Numbered from the stretch's first letter, positions 1 through 6,791 are shown. The stretch is 7,778 bases of DNA from Alphaproteobacteria bacterium (GCA_003695555.1 RFIU01000165.1:1-7778), one strand, 5' to 3'. Numbers and translations: made by a program. The notes: generated from the sequence alone by a model not told the origin.

Positions 1-1100
1 GCGGCATAGAGCGCGTCGTCATAGCCATAGTAGCGATGCCGGATGAAAATGTGCCCGCTCATCTCGCCGGCGAGCGGCGCACCAGTTTCCGCCATTTTCG
101 TCTTGATCAACGAATGGCCGGTCTTCCACATCAGCGGGCTGCCGCCGGCGGCGCGCACACCCTCGAAAAGATGGCGGCTCGCCTTGACATCGGCGATGAT
201 CGTCGCGCCCGGCTGTTCCTCCAGCAGATGACGGGCGAGGATCAGCAGAATCTGATCGCCCCAGATCACTCGGCCATGGCCGTCGATCGCCCCGATCCGG
301 TCCCCGTCGCCATCGAAGGCAAGACCGAGATCGGCGCCCGTCTCGGCAACAGTGCGCTTGAGCTGTTCAAGATTGGATTCCACCGTCGGATCCGGATGGT
401 GATTGGGAAAATGTCCGTCGATGCGTGCGTTGATGACCCTGTGGCGACCGGCCAGCCGCTCTGCCAGCCGCTCGACGACGACGCCCGCCGCGCCATTGCC
501 GGGATCCCAGACGACGGACAGCGACGGCAGGTGGTCCGTCCCTTCGAGCAGCCTTGCCAGATAGTCCTCGATGATCGACCTTTCCTGATAGCCGCCGGCA
601 TGCGTCGGCGGCTTCCAGTCGGCCTCGGCCGCGATGCGGCCGAGCTCGCGGATGCCCTCGCCGAACAGCGGCGCCTTGCCGATCATCATCTTGAAGCCGT
701 TGTAGTCGGGTGGATTGTGCGAGCCGGTGACCATGATCCCGCCATCAACGCCGAGGTGATGGACAGCGAAATAGAGCATCGGCGTCGGCCCTTCGCCGAT
801 GTCGATGACATCGAGCCCGCCGGCGGTCAGACCGCGGGTCAGGGCCGCAGAGAGTGTCGGCGAGCTCAAACGGCCGTCGCGACCGAGCGCAATGCGTTCC
901 GCCCCTGCCTGCCGGCGCACGAGGGTCGCATAGGCGCGACCCAGCGCCTCGGCATCGGATTCCGTCAGGGTTTCACCGACGATGCCGCGGATGTCGTATT
1001 CGCGCAGGATCGTCGCATCGAAGACATGCGGTGCGCCTGCATGTGCGCCATCTGCTACCGTCCTGCCTTCCGCCGCTCGCGCCAGCAGCCGATTGTCCAT
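1..1100 (-). CDS. Phosphomannomutase/phosphoglucomutase, C-terminus cut by window edge
   Basis: Alpha-D-phosphohexomutase, interconverting hexose 6-phosphate and hexose 1-phosphate (mannose and/or glucose) in the cytoplasm, which feeds nucleotide sugars for LPS or exopolysaccharide. I read 366 codons with no stop before the window edge. Three family signatures are in order: the phosphoserine loop TGSHNP (residues 125-130, catalytic Ser127), the metal loop DGDGDR (263-268) and the sugar-binding loop GEMSGH (345-350). Relatives are usually about 450-500 residues, so roughly the last 100 residues, the phosphate-binding domain 4, lie outside the window. The ATG at 1100 is preceded by GGAG at 8 nt spacing. 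The first 25 or so residues are a poorly conserved lead before the core begins near FDATILREYDIRG. It starts 47 bp after the J-domain gene on the same strand, so it is probably the last seen gene of the mipZ operon. Substrate preference (PMM, PGM or both) cannot be told from this part. Confidence 0.93.
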   Translation of the reverse strand, partial: MDNRLLARAAEGRTVADGAHAGAPHVFDATILREYDIRGIVGETLTESDAEALGRAYATLVRRQAGAERIALGRDGRLSSPTLSAALTRGLTAGGLDVIDIGEGPTPMLYFAVHHLGVDGGIMVTGSHNPPDYNGFKMMIGKAPLFGEGIRELGRIAAEADWKPPTHAGGYQERSIIEDYLARLLEGTDHLPSLSVVWDPGNGAAGVVVERLAERLAGRHRVINARIDGHFPNHHPDPTVESNLEQLKRTVAETGADLGLAFDGDGDRIGAIDGHGRVIWGDQILLILARHLLEEQPGATIIADVKASRHLFEGVRAAGGSPLMWKTGHSLIKTKMAETGAPLAGEMSGHIFIRHRYYGYDDALYA

Positions 1101-1147
1101 ACCACCTGCTCCCGTTGCCGAATTCCGTTCCCACCTTCGCATAGGCG

Positions 1148-1888
1148 CTACTCTTGACCATTTTGTGTCGCGACCAGCAAGACCTCTTTTGCCCGGTTCA
1201 ATTGGGCGGCGAGATAGCTCGTCCCCCCATGATCGGGGTGAAGCTTCTGCATCAGACGACGATGCGCCGCACGAATCTCATCGGCCCGTGCGCCTTCCTC
1301 CAGCCCCAGCAGGGCGAGCGCCTCTTCGCGGCTCATCGTCGTGTGTGCATTCGCGCTGTCTGCCGAGGACTCCTGCCGGTGTTCCTCATCTGCTGCAGCC
1401 CAGGCGGGACGCTCGCGCGCCGCCCATGCATCGAGGAGCTGCAGACTTTCCGGGTCGCCGGACAGCATCGCCCGCAAACGGTCGAACGACTCACGATCAA
1501 GATCGGCCAGACGGCGGCCGGCGAAAGGCCCTTTCCGGATCTCGCCTTCGGTCGCGCCGCTGGCAAGATCGAGCCGCAGGCGAAGCCATTCGGTTTCGAC
1601 CATGGAATGACGCGATCGCGCACCGCGCCCCTTGCCGCCGAGGCCGCGCGCGAAGAGACGGGCAAGGCCCGGCATCTGCCAGAGCATGACCAGCGCCGAA
1701 AGCAGAGCCGGCCCGGCTATCGCGGTACGTCCCAGCGCCAGCAGCAGCAGCGCGACGAAGACCAGCAGCACGACGACCAGCGCCGCCAGGGCACGCGCGA
1801 GGCGCGCAGGATCCGCCCGAGCCAGCCAGGAAAGGACCAGCAGCAGCACCGCCAGCGCCACAAAGCCGAGAAACATCCAGACGATCAT
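1148..1888 (-). CDS. Membrane-anchored J-domain (DnaJ-like) protein
   Basis: A 246-residue protein with a hydrophobic N-terminal third and a C-terminal J domain. Likely membrane segments are at about 2-22, 34-52 and 56-74. A charged middle region follows (about 80-180), with an Ala/Glu/Ser-rich linker before the J domain at about 185-240. The diagnostic HPD tripeptide is at 217-219 (context KLHPDHGGTSYLA), which in J proteins stimulates the ATPase of a DnaK/Hsp70 partner. It lacks the Gly/Phe, zinc-finger and substrate-binding regions of true DnaJ, so it is a type III J protein; the membrane-plus-J layout resembles the Tim14/Pam18 and DjlA style. Its ATG overlaps the stop of the upstream VWA gene (ATGA, 1885-1888), with GGAG 8 nt upstream, so translation is probably coupled. 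The client is unknown. The placement suggests it recruits Hsp70 to a membrane process linked to its operon partners, but that is inference. Confidence 0.88.
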   Translation of the reverse strand: MIVWMFLGFVALAVLLLVLSWLARADPARLARALAALVVVLLVFVALLLLALGRTAIAGPALLSALVMLWQMPGLARLFARGLGGKGRGARSRHSMVETEWLRLRLDLASGATEGEIRKGPFAGRRLADLDRESFDRLRAMLSGDPESLQLLDAWAARERPAWAAADEEHRQESSADSANAHTTMSREEALALLGLEEGARADEIRAAHRRLMQKLHPDHGGTSYLAAQLNRAKEVLLVATQNGQE

Positions 1889-2736
1889 TCCCCCCTCTCC
1901 CTCTCCGGGTCGCTTCCCGGCAGGAGACGCAGCAACGGCGCTGCCCTTGGCTCGCGCCGAACCAGCCGGTCCAGTCCTTCGACACCGCCGCTCGCCCAGG
2001 CGGCCAGCCCCTTGAGAAGAACGGCAAGCTCTTCCGGACTTTCAGCGTCGAAGGCGAGCGCCGCGCCACCGGTAATCCGGGCGAGTTCGCGAAAGGCCCG
2101 CCCGGCATGGGGGTCGTCCCCTTCGTGGAAGAAGAAGCAGGGTACACCGATGAGCGCCAGTTCGCCGGCATGGCCGGCAAGCGTGTGGATATCCTCTTCG
2201 CAACAGTCGCCGACGTGTACCAGGGCCTCGATGCGGTGCTCGCGCGCGACCTTGGCGGCGTGGCGCAGGACACGGCCGATCTGCGTGCTCCCGGCACGGC
2301 AGTCGATCCGACCCATCCGTTCGGCAAGGTCGAGCGGATTGGAAAGAAAGGGGGTCGCTCGGCACTCGCGGAATCCCCGAAAATAGACCAGCTTGATCGC
2401 GAGCCCGCCGTATTTCGCCGCCTCCAGAAACATTTCCGCCTGAATCCGGCTTGCCTGATCCCAGGTCGGCTGCCGGCTCATCGTCGCATCGAGCGAGAAG
2501 ATCAGGCGCGCCCGCTCTTCACGCGTCTTGCGTCGCCGATGAATCGGCTCCCGGCCGGACACCGGCGCGGTAGCCACGGGATGATCGCGAAGCTCATCGA
2601 GAAAGCGGCGCACCTCTGGGCGCAGATCGGAAGCGAAGGTTTCGGGAACCGCCCCGTGTGCCTCCTGTGGTCTATTCCGTCGTCTGCCGGCAACACCGGC
2701 ATCGCCGTCCTTCACGCCGTTCTTGCTTCCTCGCAC
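1885..2736 (-). CDS. VWA-domain protein of unknown function
   Basis: A 283-residue, probably cytoplasmic protein; no signal peptide or membrane segment is seen. The first 70 residues are basic, charged and low in complexity. From about 75 to 245 it reads as a von Willebrand factor A fold. A MIDAS-like metal site can be traced: DATMS (Asp83, Thr85, Ser87) after a hydrophobic strand, Thr151 in AGSTQ, and Asp177 in HVGDCCEED. The middle residue is Thr rather than the more common Ser of DxSxS. VWA domains of this type usually mediate metal-dependent protein binding, often with AAA+ ATPases, but none is encoded here. The start is the GTG at 2736, with AGGA 6 nt before it, which overlaps the end of mipZ by 25 bp. 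A second GTG at 2715 would make a 4-bp GTGA overlap but has a poorer upstream site. The partner and role are unknown. Confidence 0.85.
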   Translation of the reverse strand: MRGSKNGVKDGDAGVAGRRRNRPQEAHGAVPETFASDLRPEVRRFLDELRDHPVATAPVSGREPIHRRRKTREERARLIFSLDATMSRQPTWDQASRIQAEMFLEAAKYGGLAIKLVYFRGFRECRATPFLSNPLDLAERMGRIDCRAGSTQIGRVLRHAAKVAREHRIEALVHVGDCCEEDIHTLAGHAGELALIGVPCFFFHEGDDPHAGRAFRELARITGGAALAFDAESPEELAVLLKGLAAWASGGVEGLDRLVRREPRAAPLLRLLPGSDPERERGE

Positions 2737-3578
2737 GCCTCTTCCTTTCCGGCGAAATGCGGCAGGCGCAGTTCATCGACCAGGTGACGCAGCTCCTGAC
2801 GAGCGGCAAGATGGCTCATCGTCATTGGCCGTGCATCATCCGACAGGCGATTCCCGAAATCGACAAGGGTCAGTCCCTTCGGAAACAGCTCGCGATAGAT
2901 CACCCGTTCGCTCAGCCCCGCAACATAGCGGAATCCGACGCGTTTCGCGAGAGTGCGAAGAACCTGATCGACGCGCCGCTTGTTGCGGGCATCGAGCGAG
3001 GCGACGCGGTTTCGCATGACGATCCAGTCCAGCTCCCGGCGCTGCTCCATCGCACGCTGCTTGCGCGCCTCCCAGACCAGCTCGGCATAGAGGCTCGGTC
3101 GTTCGATACGGTAGGTTTCCGGGTGGACATGGGCCAGCAGGTCGAGATCGACGAAACTGTCATTGACAGGCGTGATCAGGGTATGTGCCCGGGCGTGAGC
3201 GAGGCGTGACAGGCGGCTGTCGTGTCCCGGGCAGTCGATCACCAGAACATCGACAGTATTGCGGAAACGGGCGATCGCCGCCTCGAAGCGCGCCCGCTCC
3301 TCATATCCTCCACCGGCCGCGGCATCGCGGTTCACGGCCGGCTCGACGACCACGACGTCGGGAACCACCAGCCTGACGCCCTTATCGGCGACATGACGAC
3401 GTCGGTTCTCCAGATAGCGGGCGAGCGTGCGTTGCCGGACATCGAGATCGATCGCCGCCACCTTCAGCCCCCGTGCGGCCAGTGCGATCAGTAGATGCAT
3501 CGCCGTCGTCGATTTGCCCGAGCCGCCCTTTTCATTGCCCAAGACGATGATATGAGGTTTTTCATCCATCTGATTCAT
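2712..3578 (-). CDS. mipZ: Division-plane positioning ATPase MipZ
   Basis: A ParA/MinD-family P-loop ATPase of 288 residues. In Caulobacter, MipZ forms gradients from the ParB-bound poles and blocks FtsZ polymerisation there, so the Z-ring forms at midcell. The deviant Walker A motif KGGSGKST is at 17-24 (signature Lys17, Lys22). DLDVRQRT is at 44-51 and Walker B VLVIDCPG at 111-118, with Asp115. The match to Caulobacter MipZ recalled from memory is strong across the length, including NDSFVD, KQRAM, LAKRVGFR, RVIYRELFP, GLTL and HLAARQELR, which separates it from generic ParA. The reading frame stays open upstream to 3830, but the ATG at 3578 fits best: it has AGGA 9 nt upstream and gives the family length. 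The extra upstream codons show no homology and run into the divergent gene. An ATG at 3569 is a possible alternative. It heads a minus-strand operon with the VWA, J-domain and phosphohexomutase genes. Confidence 0.95.
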   Translation of the reverse strand: MNQMDEKPHIIVLGNEKGGSGKSTTAMHLLIALAARGLKVAAIDLDVRQRTLARYLENRRRHVADKGVRLVVPDVVVVEPAVNRDAAAGGGYEERARFEAAIARFRNTVDVLVIDCPGHDSRLSRLAHARAHTLITPVNDSFVDLDLLAHVHPETYRIERPSLYAELVWEARKQRAMEQRRELDWIVMRNRVASLDARNKRRVDQVLRTLAKRVGFRYVAGLSERVIYRELFPKGLTLVDFGNRLSDDARPMTMSHLAARQELRHLVDELRLPHFAGKEEACEEARTA

Positions 3579-3580
3579 TA

Positions 3581-3603
3581 CATGTTTTCCTGTCCGGAAC
3601 ATG
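3581..3603 (-). promoter_or_regulatory. Inverted repeat in mipZ leader that pairs the ribosome binding site
   Basis: In the mipZ transcript, CATGTTCC (3603 to 3596) can pair with GGAAAACATG (3590 to 3581): six base pairs, a two-base AA bulge, two more pairs and a five-base loop. The Shine-Dalgarno AGGA of mipZ lies in the 3' arm and the loop edge, and the start codon follows two bases after the stem. Folding would therefore hinder ribosome access. The pairing is seen in the sequence; a regulatory role is inference, and the same palindrome could instead be a protein-binding site. Confidence 0.35.
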
Positions 3604-3616
3604 CCATATTCCGTCC

Positions 3617-3634
3617 CCCTCGCACATTCGAGGG
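3617..3634. repeat. Short inverted repeat in mipZ/bax-like divergent region
   Basis: The arms CCCTCG and CGAGGG are perfect complements around the six-base loop CACATT. It sits between the two divergent genes, just before a TTGACA hexamer at 3639-3644. No T-tract follows directly, so it is not a convincing terminator; an operator or chance palindrome is possible. A second small inverted repeat, GCCGG-catgt-CCGGC, lies at 3680-3694. Confidence 0.3.
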
Positions 3635-3638
3635 CTTC

Positions 3639-3681
3639 TTGACAGTTTTGTTTTGCGCCCGCAAGAGGGCGGCAATATCGC
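3639..3681 (+). promoter_or_regulatory. Candidate promoter region for the Bax-type gene
   Basis: A perfect -35 hexamer TTGACA is at 3639-3644, but the sequence 17 nt downstream (CAAGAG) is a poor -10. An alternative pair is TTGCGC (3653-3658) and TATCGC (3676-3681) with 17-nt spacing, which would start transcription near 3688, just ahead of the ribosome binding site of the gene at 3721. Neither pair is strong, so only a general promoter region is claimed. Confidence 0.25.
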
Positions 3682-3720
3682 CGGCATGTCCGGCAAGCGA
3701 CGACGAGGAGAACACCCCAC

Positions 3721-4698
3721 ATGCGCGCGCCCCTGCTGATGCTGCCGTTCGCGGCGCTTGTCCTCGTCAGCCTACTTGCCCGCTGGCAGGTGCAGGAAGC
3801 GCGCGAGGAAAGATTTTTCGGCGAGCGCATCCTCTACCATCGTCACCTGCGCCCGCCGATGCAGCCGCTCGCGGTCTTCCGACTTCTCGGCTTTCGGGTG
3901 AGCGAGGTTCCCGACGCCCGGCCGCGTGTCCCGCGCCGCTTTCTTGCCGCCCTTCCGAAGAAGATGGGCGAGGTCCGGGACACGAAACTGCGCAAGGAAA
4001 TCTTTCTGACCCTTGTCCTGCCGCTGGTGCTGCGCGCCGACGAACTGCTGGCGGAAGACCGCGCCCTGCTGCTGCAGCTGGAACGCAAGGTCCAGAACGG
4101 GCAGCGGCTGCAGCGCATCGAAGGCAGGTGGCTGGACGCTCAGGGACGCCGCTTCGGCATCGCCCAGGGGCTCACCGTCGCCTCGCCGGCCTGGTTTGCG
4201 GAAATGAAGCGCCGGCTCGACACGATCCCCCCTTCCCTCGCGCTGGCGCAGAGCGCGATTGAGAGCGGCTGGGGCACCGCCCGCTTCGCCCGTGAAGGCA
4301 ATGCCCTCTATGGCCAGTGGACCTGGAAGGACAGCGAGCGCGGGATCGTTCCCCTGCGCCGTCCGCCCGGTGCGCGATACCGGATCCGGGCCTTCGACTA
4401 TCTGATCGATTCGGTGCGCGCCTATATGCTCAATCTCAACCGCAACCCCGCCTATCGCGAGCTGCGGGCACGACGGGCCGCCCGCAGGGCGGCCGGACGC
4501 CCGCTCGGCGGGCTGGAACTCACGCCGTTTCTGGACCAGTATTCGACTCGACGCGAAGCCTACACGCGCGAGCTGGCCGCCCTCATCCGAGCCAATCGCC
4601 TGACTCGCTTCGACGGGGTGAAACTGGAAAGGCGCTCGCCGCTGGCGCCGCCGCCACCCGACGGTGAAGCCGCCGGTATTGAGGAGATCGCCCGATGA
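3721..4698 (+). CDS. Bax-type membrane-anchored glucosaminidase (COG2992-like)
   Basis: A 325-residue protein resembling E. coli Bax, related to the glucosaminidase domain of FlgJ. Such enzymes cleave glycan strands of peptidoglycan in the periplasm. Residues 4-20 form a hydrophobic signal anchor with no lipobox. The Bax-specific region follows (FLAALPKKM, LRKEIFLTLVLPLVLRADE, about 75-108), then the catalytic domain from about 155 to 300. The probable catalytic Glu181 sits in QSAIESGWGTARFA, followed by GNALYGQWTW, a stretch typical of the family. The C-terminus is proline-rich (APPPPDG). The ATG at 3721 has AGGAG about 10 nt upstream. The stop overlaps the next start as ATGA (4695-4698), so the two are probably translated together. 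A role in wall turnover during growth or division is inferred from the family and from the divergent mipZ. Confidence 0.88.
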   Translation: MRAPLLMLPFAALVLVSLLARWQVQEAREERFFGERILYHRHLRPPMQPLAVFRLLGFRVSEVPDARPRVPRRFLAALPKKMGEVRDTKLRKEIFLTLVLPLVLRADELLAEDRALLLQLERKVQNGQRLQRIEGRWLDAQGRRFGIAQGLTVASPAWFAEMKRRLDTIPPSLALAQSAIESGWGTARFAREGNALYGQWTWKDSERGIVPLRRPPGARYRIRAFDYLIDSVRAYMLNLNRNPAYRELRARRAARRAAGRPLGGLELTPFLDQYSTRREAYTRELAALIRANRLTRFDGVKLERRSPLAPPPPDGEAAGIEEIAR

Positions 4699-5870
4699 CC
4701 GAGAGCGTGACTGCGACCAACGACATTCTGCCCTCCCAACGCCATCTCTTCGACATCGCGCGTTCGGTCGTCTATTGCAACGCCGCCTACATGACGCCCT
4801 GGCCGACGGCCTTTCGGAACATTGCCGCCCGGGCAGCCGAAGAACGCCTTCACCCGTGGGAGACCGGGGCGGAAGGCTTCTTTGCGATGAGCGAGGAAGT
4901 GCGCGGTCTTGCCGCCCGCCTGTTCGGGGCGACGAGCGAACACATTGCGATCCATCCCGCGCTTTCCTATTCGGTCGCCACCGCCGCCCGCAATCTGCCG
5001 ATCGCCAAGGGGCAGACGATCCTGACGCTCGGGGAAGAATTTCCCTCCAACTATTATGGCTGGGCACGGCGCGCCGAAGAGACCGGGGCGAGGGTGCGCA
5101 TTCTCTCCGGTACGCCGGAAGGCGACTGGACCGCCCGGGTGCTGGCCGCGATCGATGAAGAGGGGGAACGGATCGCACTTGCCGCCCTGCCCCACGTCCA
5201 TTGGGCGAGTGGTTCGCGTCTCGACCTCGTCACCATCTCGCGCGCGCTCAAGGAAGTGGGAGCGGCTCTCTTCCTCGACCTTTCGCAAAGCCTCGGTGCG
5301 CTTCCCGCCCCGATCAGCGAGATCGACCCGGATTTCGCCGGCACCGTCGGCTACAAATGGCTGTTCGGCCCCTATGCGCTGGGCTTCTGCTATGTCGCCG
5401 AGCGCTGGTGGGACGGTGTGCCGCTGGAAGAGAACTGGATCGTACGCGCCGAAGCGCAAGACTTTCGCCGTCTCGTCCATTACCGCGAGGAATACGCACC
5501 CGGCGCTCGGCGTTACGACATGGGCGAGCGCACGCAGTTCCTGGCGATGCCGCTGGCCCGCGCGGCGCTGAAGCTGGTCCACGAATGGTCGCCGGAACGT
5601 ACCGCCCGTACGCTTGGCCGGCTGTCCGAGCGGCTCATCGCCCGGCTGCAGGAGGCCGGCTTCCAGGCGACCCCCGCCGAATGGCGCTCACCTCACCTGT
5701 TCGCCGCCCGGCATCCCGACCATGGGGCAGCCGATCTGGTGGCGCGATGGAATGCGCTGGGACTGAAGGTCAGTGCCCGCGGCGACTGGATCCGGATCGC
5801 CCCTCACCTTTGGATCGACAGCGAGGACGAGGAGCGTTTTGCCCGCATCATCGCGGATCTTCCGGTCTGA
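4695..5870 (+). CDS. Class V aminotransferase-fold PLP-dependent enzyme
   Basis: A 391-residue cytoplasmic PLP enzyme of fold type I, aminotransferase class V (COG0520-like: cysteine desulfurase, kynureninase and isopenicillin N epimerase relatives). The Schiff-base lysine is Lys221 in GYKWLFGPYALGF. Asp195 in FLDLSQSLGA should pair with the pyridine nitrogen, and the preceding HVHWASG (His167, His169) also fits the class. The N-terminal YCNAAYMTP replaces the usual YLNxAxxxP. Only two cysteines are present (28 and 232) and there is no C-terminal cysteine loop, so desulfurase or selenocysteine lyase activity is unlikely. The C-terminal RGDWIRIAPHLW resembles the kynureninase/epimerase side. 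The substrate is unknown. GAGGAG at 4681-4686, 8 nt before the ATG, supports the start, which overlaps the glucosaminidase stop by 4 bp. The pairing hints at a D/L-amino acid or wall-linked substrate, but this is speculation. Confidence 0.88.
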   Translation: MTESVTATNDILPSQRHLFDIARSVVYCNAAYMTPWPTAFRNIAARAAEERLHPWETGAEGFFAMSEEVRGLAARLFGATSEHIAIHPALSYSVATAARNLPIAKGQTILTLGEEFPSNYYGWARRAEETGARVRILSGTPEGDWTARVLAAIDEEGERIALAALPHVHWASGSRLDLVTISRALKEVGAALFLDLSQSLGALPAPISEIDPDFAGTVGYKWLFGPYALGFCYVAERWWDGVPLEENWIVRAEAQDFRRLVHYREEYAPGARRYDMGERTQFLAMPLARAALKLVHEWSPERTARTLGRLSERLIARLQEAGFQATPAEWRSPHLFAARHPDHGAADLVARWNALGLKVSARGDWIRIAPHLWIDSEDEERFARIIADLPV

Positions 5871-5894
5871 GGCGAGGGGACGCACCCCGCCTAC

Positions 5895-5923
5895 CTCGAC
5901 AGCGGCCGACGATTCGGCTATGG
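5895..5923 (+). promoter_or_regulatory. Candidate promoter for the DUF6134-type gene
   Basis: CTCGAC (5895-5900) and CTATGG (5918-5923) are separated by exactly 17 nt in the 136-bp gap after the PLP enzyme gene. They resemble the alphaproteobacterial housekeeping pattern CTTGAC-N17-CTATAT with some mismatches. The implied start is near 5930, leaving a leader of about 75 nt. Based on pattern only. Confidence 0.3.
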
Positions 5924-6006
5924 TCGCGCCCTTCGGGGCAGGCAATGGATGCATCGGGCCGGGGGTGAAGGCCGCCGGGGCATCACCAAGGGATACCGCA
6001 GACTTC

Positions 6007-6699
6007 ATGCTTATGACGAGATTTTCGGCGCTCGCCGTGCTGCTGTGCGCCGCCTTCTGGCTGGAACCGGCCGTCAGCGCACCGGAACGTCTGTCGAAGA
6101 AGGACGAGATTGCCTTTTCGATCTTGCGCCATGGCCACCGGATCGGCGTTCACCGGGTTCGCTACCGCCTGAACGACGATGGCAGACGCGAGATAGAGGT
6201 GGAGGCACGCATCCGCATCAAGCTCGCCTTTCTCACCCTGTTCCGACTCGATCATCGCGACCAAGAAGTGTGGAACGGCGACCGGCTGATGCGCCTAGAC
6301 GCGCGTTCGAAGCGCAACAGAAAGCGCTATCATGTCATTCTGGAAGCCGCCAGCGATCATTATCTCATCGAAACCGGTCTCGATGAAGTCCGCGCCCCGG
6401 GCAATCTGGTGCCGAGCTCCTTCACCAAGACGGATTTCTGGATCCCGGACGGCAGCCGCGACTTCACCCTGCTGGACACCATCACCGGCCGGCAATGGCC
6501 GAGCCGCCTGGTCTTCGTCGGCCGAACCCGTATCGACCTCGATGGAGAAATCGCCGACGCCCGGCACTATCGGATCTACAATCTGGAGCTCGGCAGCCTC
6601 AGCCATGAATTCTGGATCGACGACGCCGGCTTTCTGCTGAAGGCCCATTTCGTCACCAAGGAAGGCGAACAGCTCGACTATCTGCCGATCAAGGGCTGA
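6007..6699 (+). CDS. Secreted DUF6134-type protein of unknown function
   Basis: About 230 residues with a Sec signal peptide: MLMTRF, a hydrophobic core (about 8-18), then PAVSA with likely cleavage after Ala25. The mature part is a beta-rich, charged domain. It includes ILRHGHRIGVHRVRY near the start, a middle region with TLFRLDHRDQEVWNGDRL, and the tail YRIYNLELGSLSHEFWIDDAGFLLK. That alternation of 'intermediate' basic strands and a final W-D-G-x-L strand resembles DUF6134/DUF3108-like periplasmic proteins; the assignment is from memory. The frame is open back to 5773, but that would overlap the upstream gene and bury the signal peptide, so the ATG at 6007 is chosen (6013 is also possible). 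The nearest purine-rich site, AAGGGA at 5988-5993, is rather far at 13 nt. The function is not known, and no catalytic motif is evident. Confidence 0.78.
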   Translation: MLMTRFSALAVLLCAAFWLEPAVSAPERLSKKDEIAFSILRHGHRIGVHRVRYRLNDDGRREIEVEARIRIKLAFLTLFRLDHRDQEVWNGDRLMRLDARSKRNRKRYHVILEAASDHYLIETGLDEVRAPGNLVPSSFTKTDFWIPDGSRDFTLLDTITGRQWPSRLVFVGRTRIDLDGEIADARHYRIYNLELGSLSHEFWIDDAGFLLKAHFVTKEGEQLDYLPIKG

Positions 6700-6760
6700 G
6701 AAAGACGGCAGCACCTAACGTGTGGGTGCGGCAGACCGGACACACCTTGCGCAATCTTGA

Positions 6761-6783
6761 CCTTCCCGGGCCGACGGGGAAGG
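6761..6783. repeat. Hairpin between the DUF6134-type gene and the FNR gene
   Basis: A perfect 7-bp inverted repeat, CCTTCCC and GGGAAGG, surrounds a nine-base loop. It lies 61 bp after the DUF6134-type stop. On the plus strand it is followed by AAAATCA rather than a T-run, so it is not a classic intrinsic terminator. It may weakly end or stabilise the upstream transcript, or be an operator. The perfect 8-bp palindrome TTGCGCAA at 6747-6754 lies just upstream. Confidence 0.4.
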
Positions 6784-6791
6784 AAAATCAC

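Noticed and set aside
103..112. TTGATCAA as an FNR-like site
   Set aside because: It lacks the four-base spacer of TTGAT-N4-ATCAA and lies inside the phosphohexomutase coding region.
36..1157. Plus-strand open frame of 373 codons
   Set aside because: It lies antisense to the phosphohexomutase, whose three active-site motifs are intact. Its composition is Arg/Asp/Ala-rich without recognisable motifs, typical of a high-GC shadow frame.
1154..2386. Plus-strand open frame of 410 codons
   Set aside because: It runs opposite the J-domain and VWA genes, is rich in Gln, Arg and Ser low-complexity stretches, and has no family signature.
3579..3830. N-terminal extension of MipZ to a start at 3830
   Set aside because: The extra 84 codons have no homology to MipZ and would overlap the divergent gene. 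The ATG at 3578 has its own ribosome binding site and gives the usual length.
3772..5178. Minus-strand open frame of 468 codons
   Set aside because: It is antisense to the glucosaminidase and the start of the PLP enzyme. It is long only because GC-rich sequence has few stops, and shows no domain.
4560..5582. Minus-strand open frame of 340 codons
   Set aside because: It is a shadow of the PLP enzyme, which has clear catalytic residues on the plus strand.
5773..6006. N-terminal extension of the DUF6134-type protein
   Set aside because: It overlaps the PLP enzyme gene and would put the signal peptide in mid-protein.
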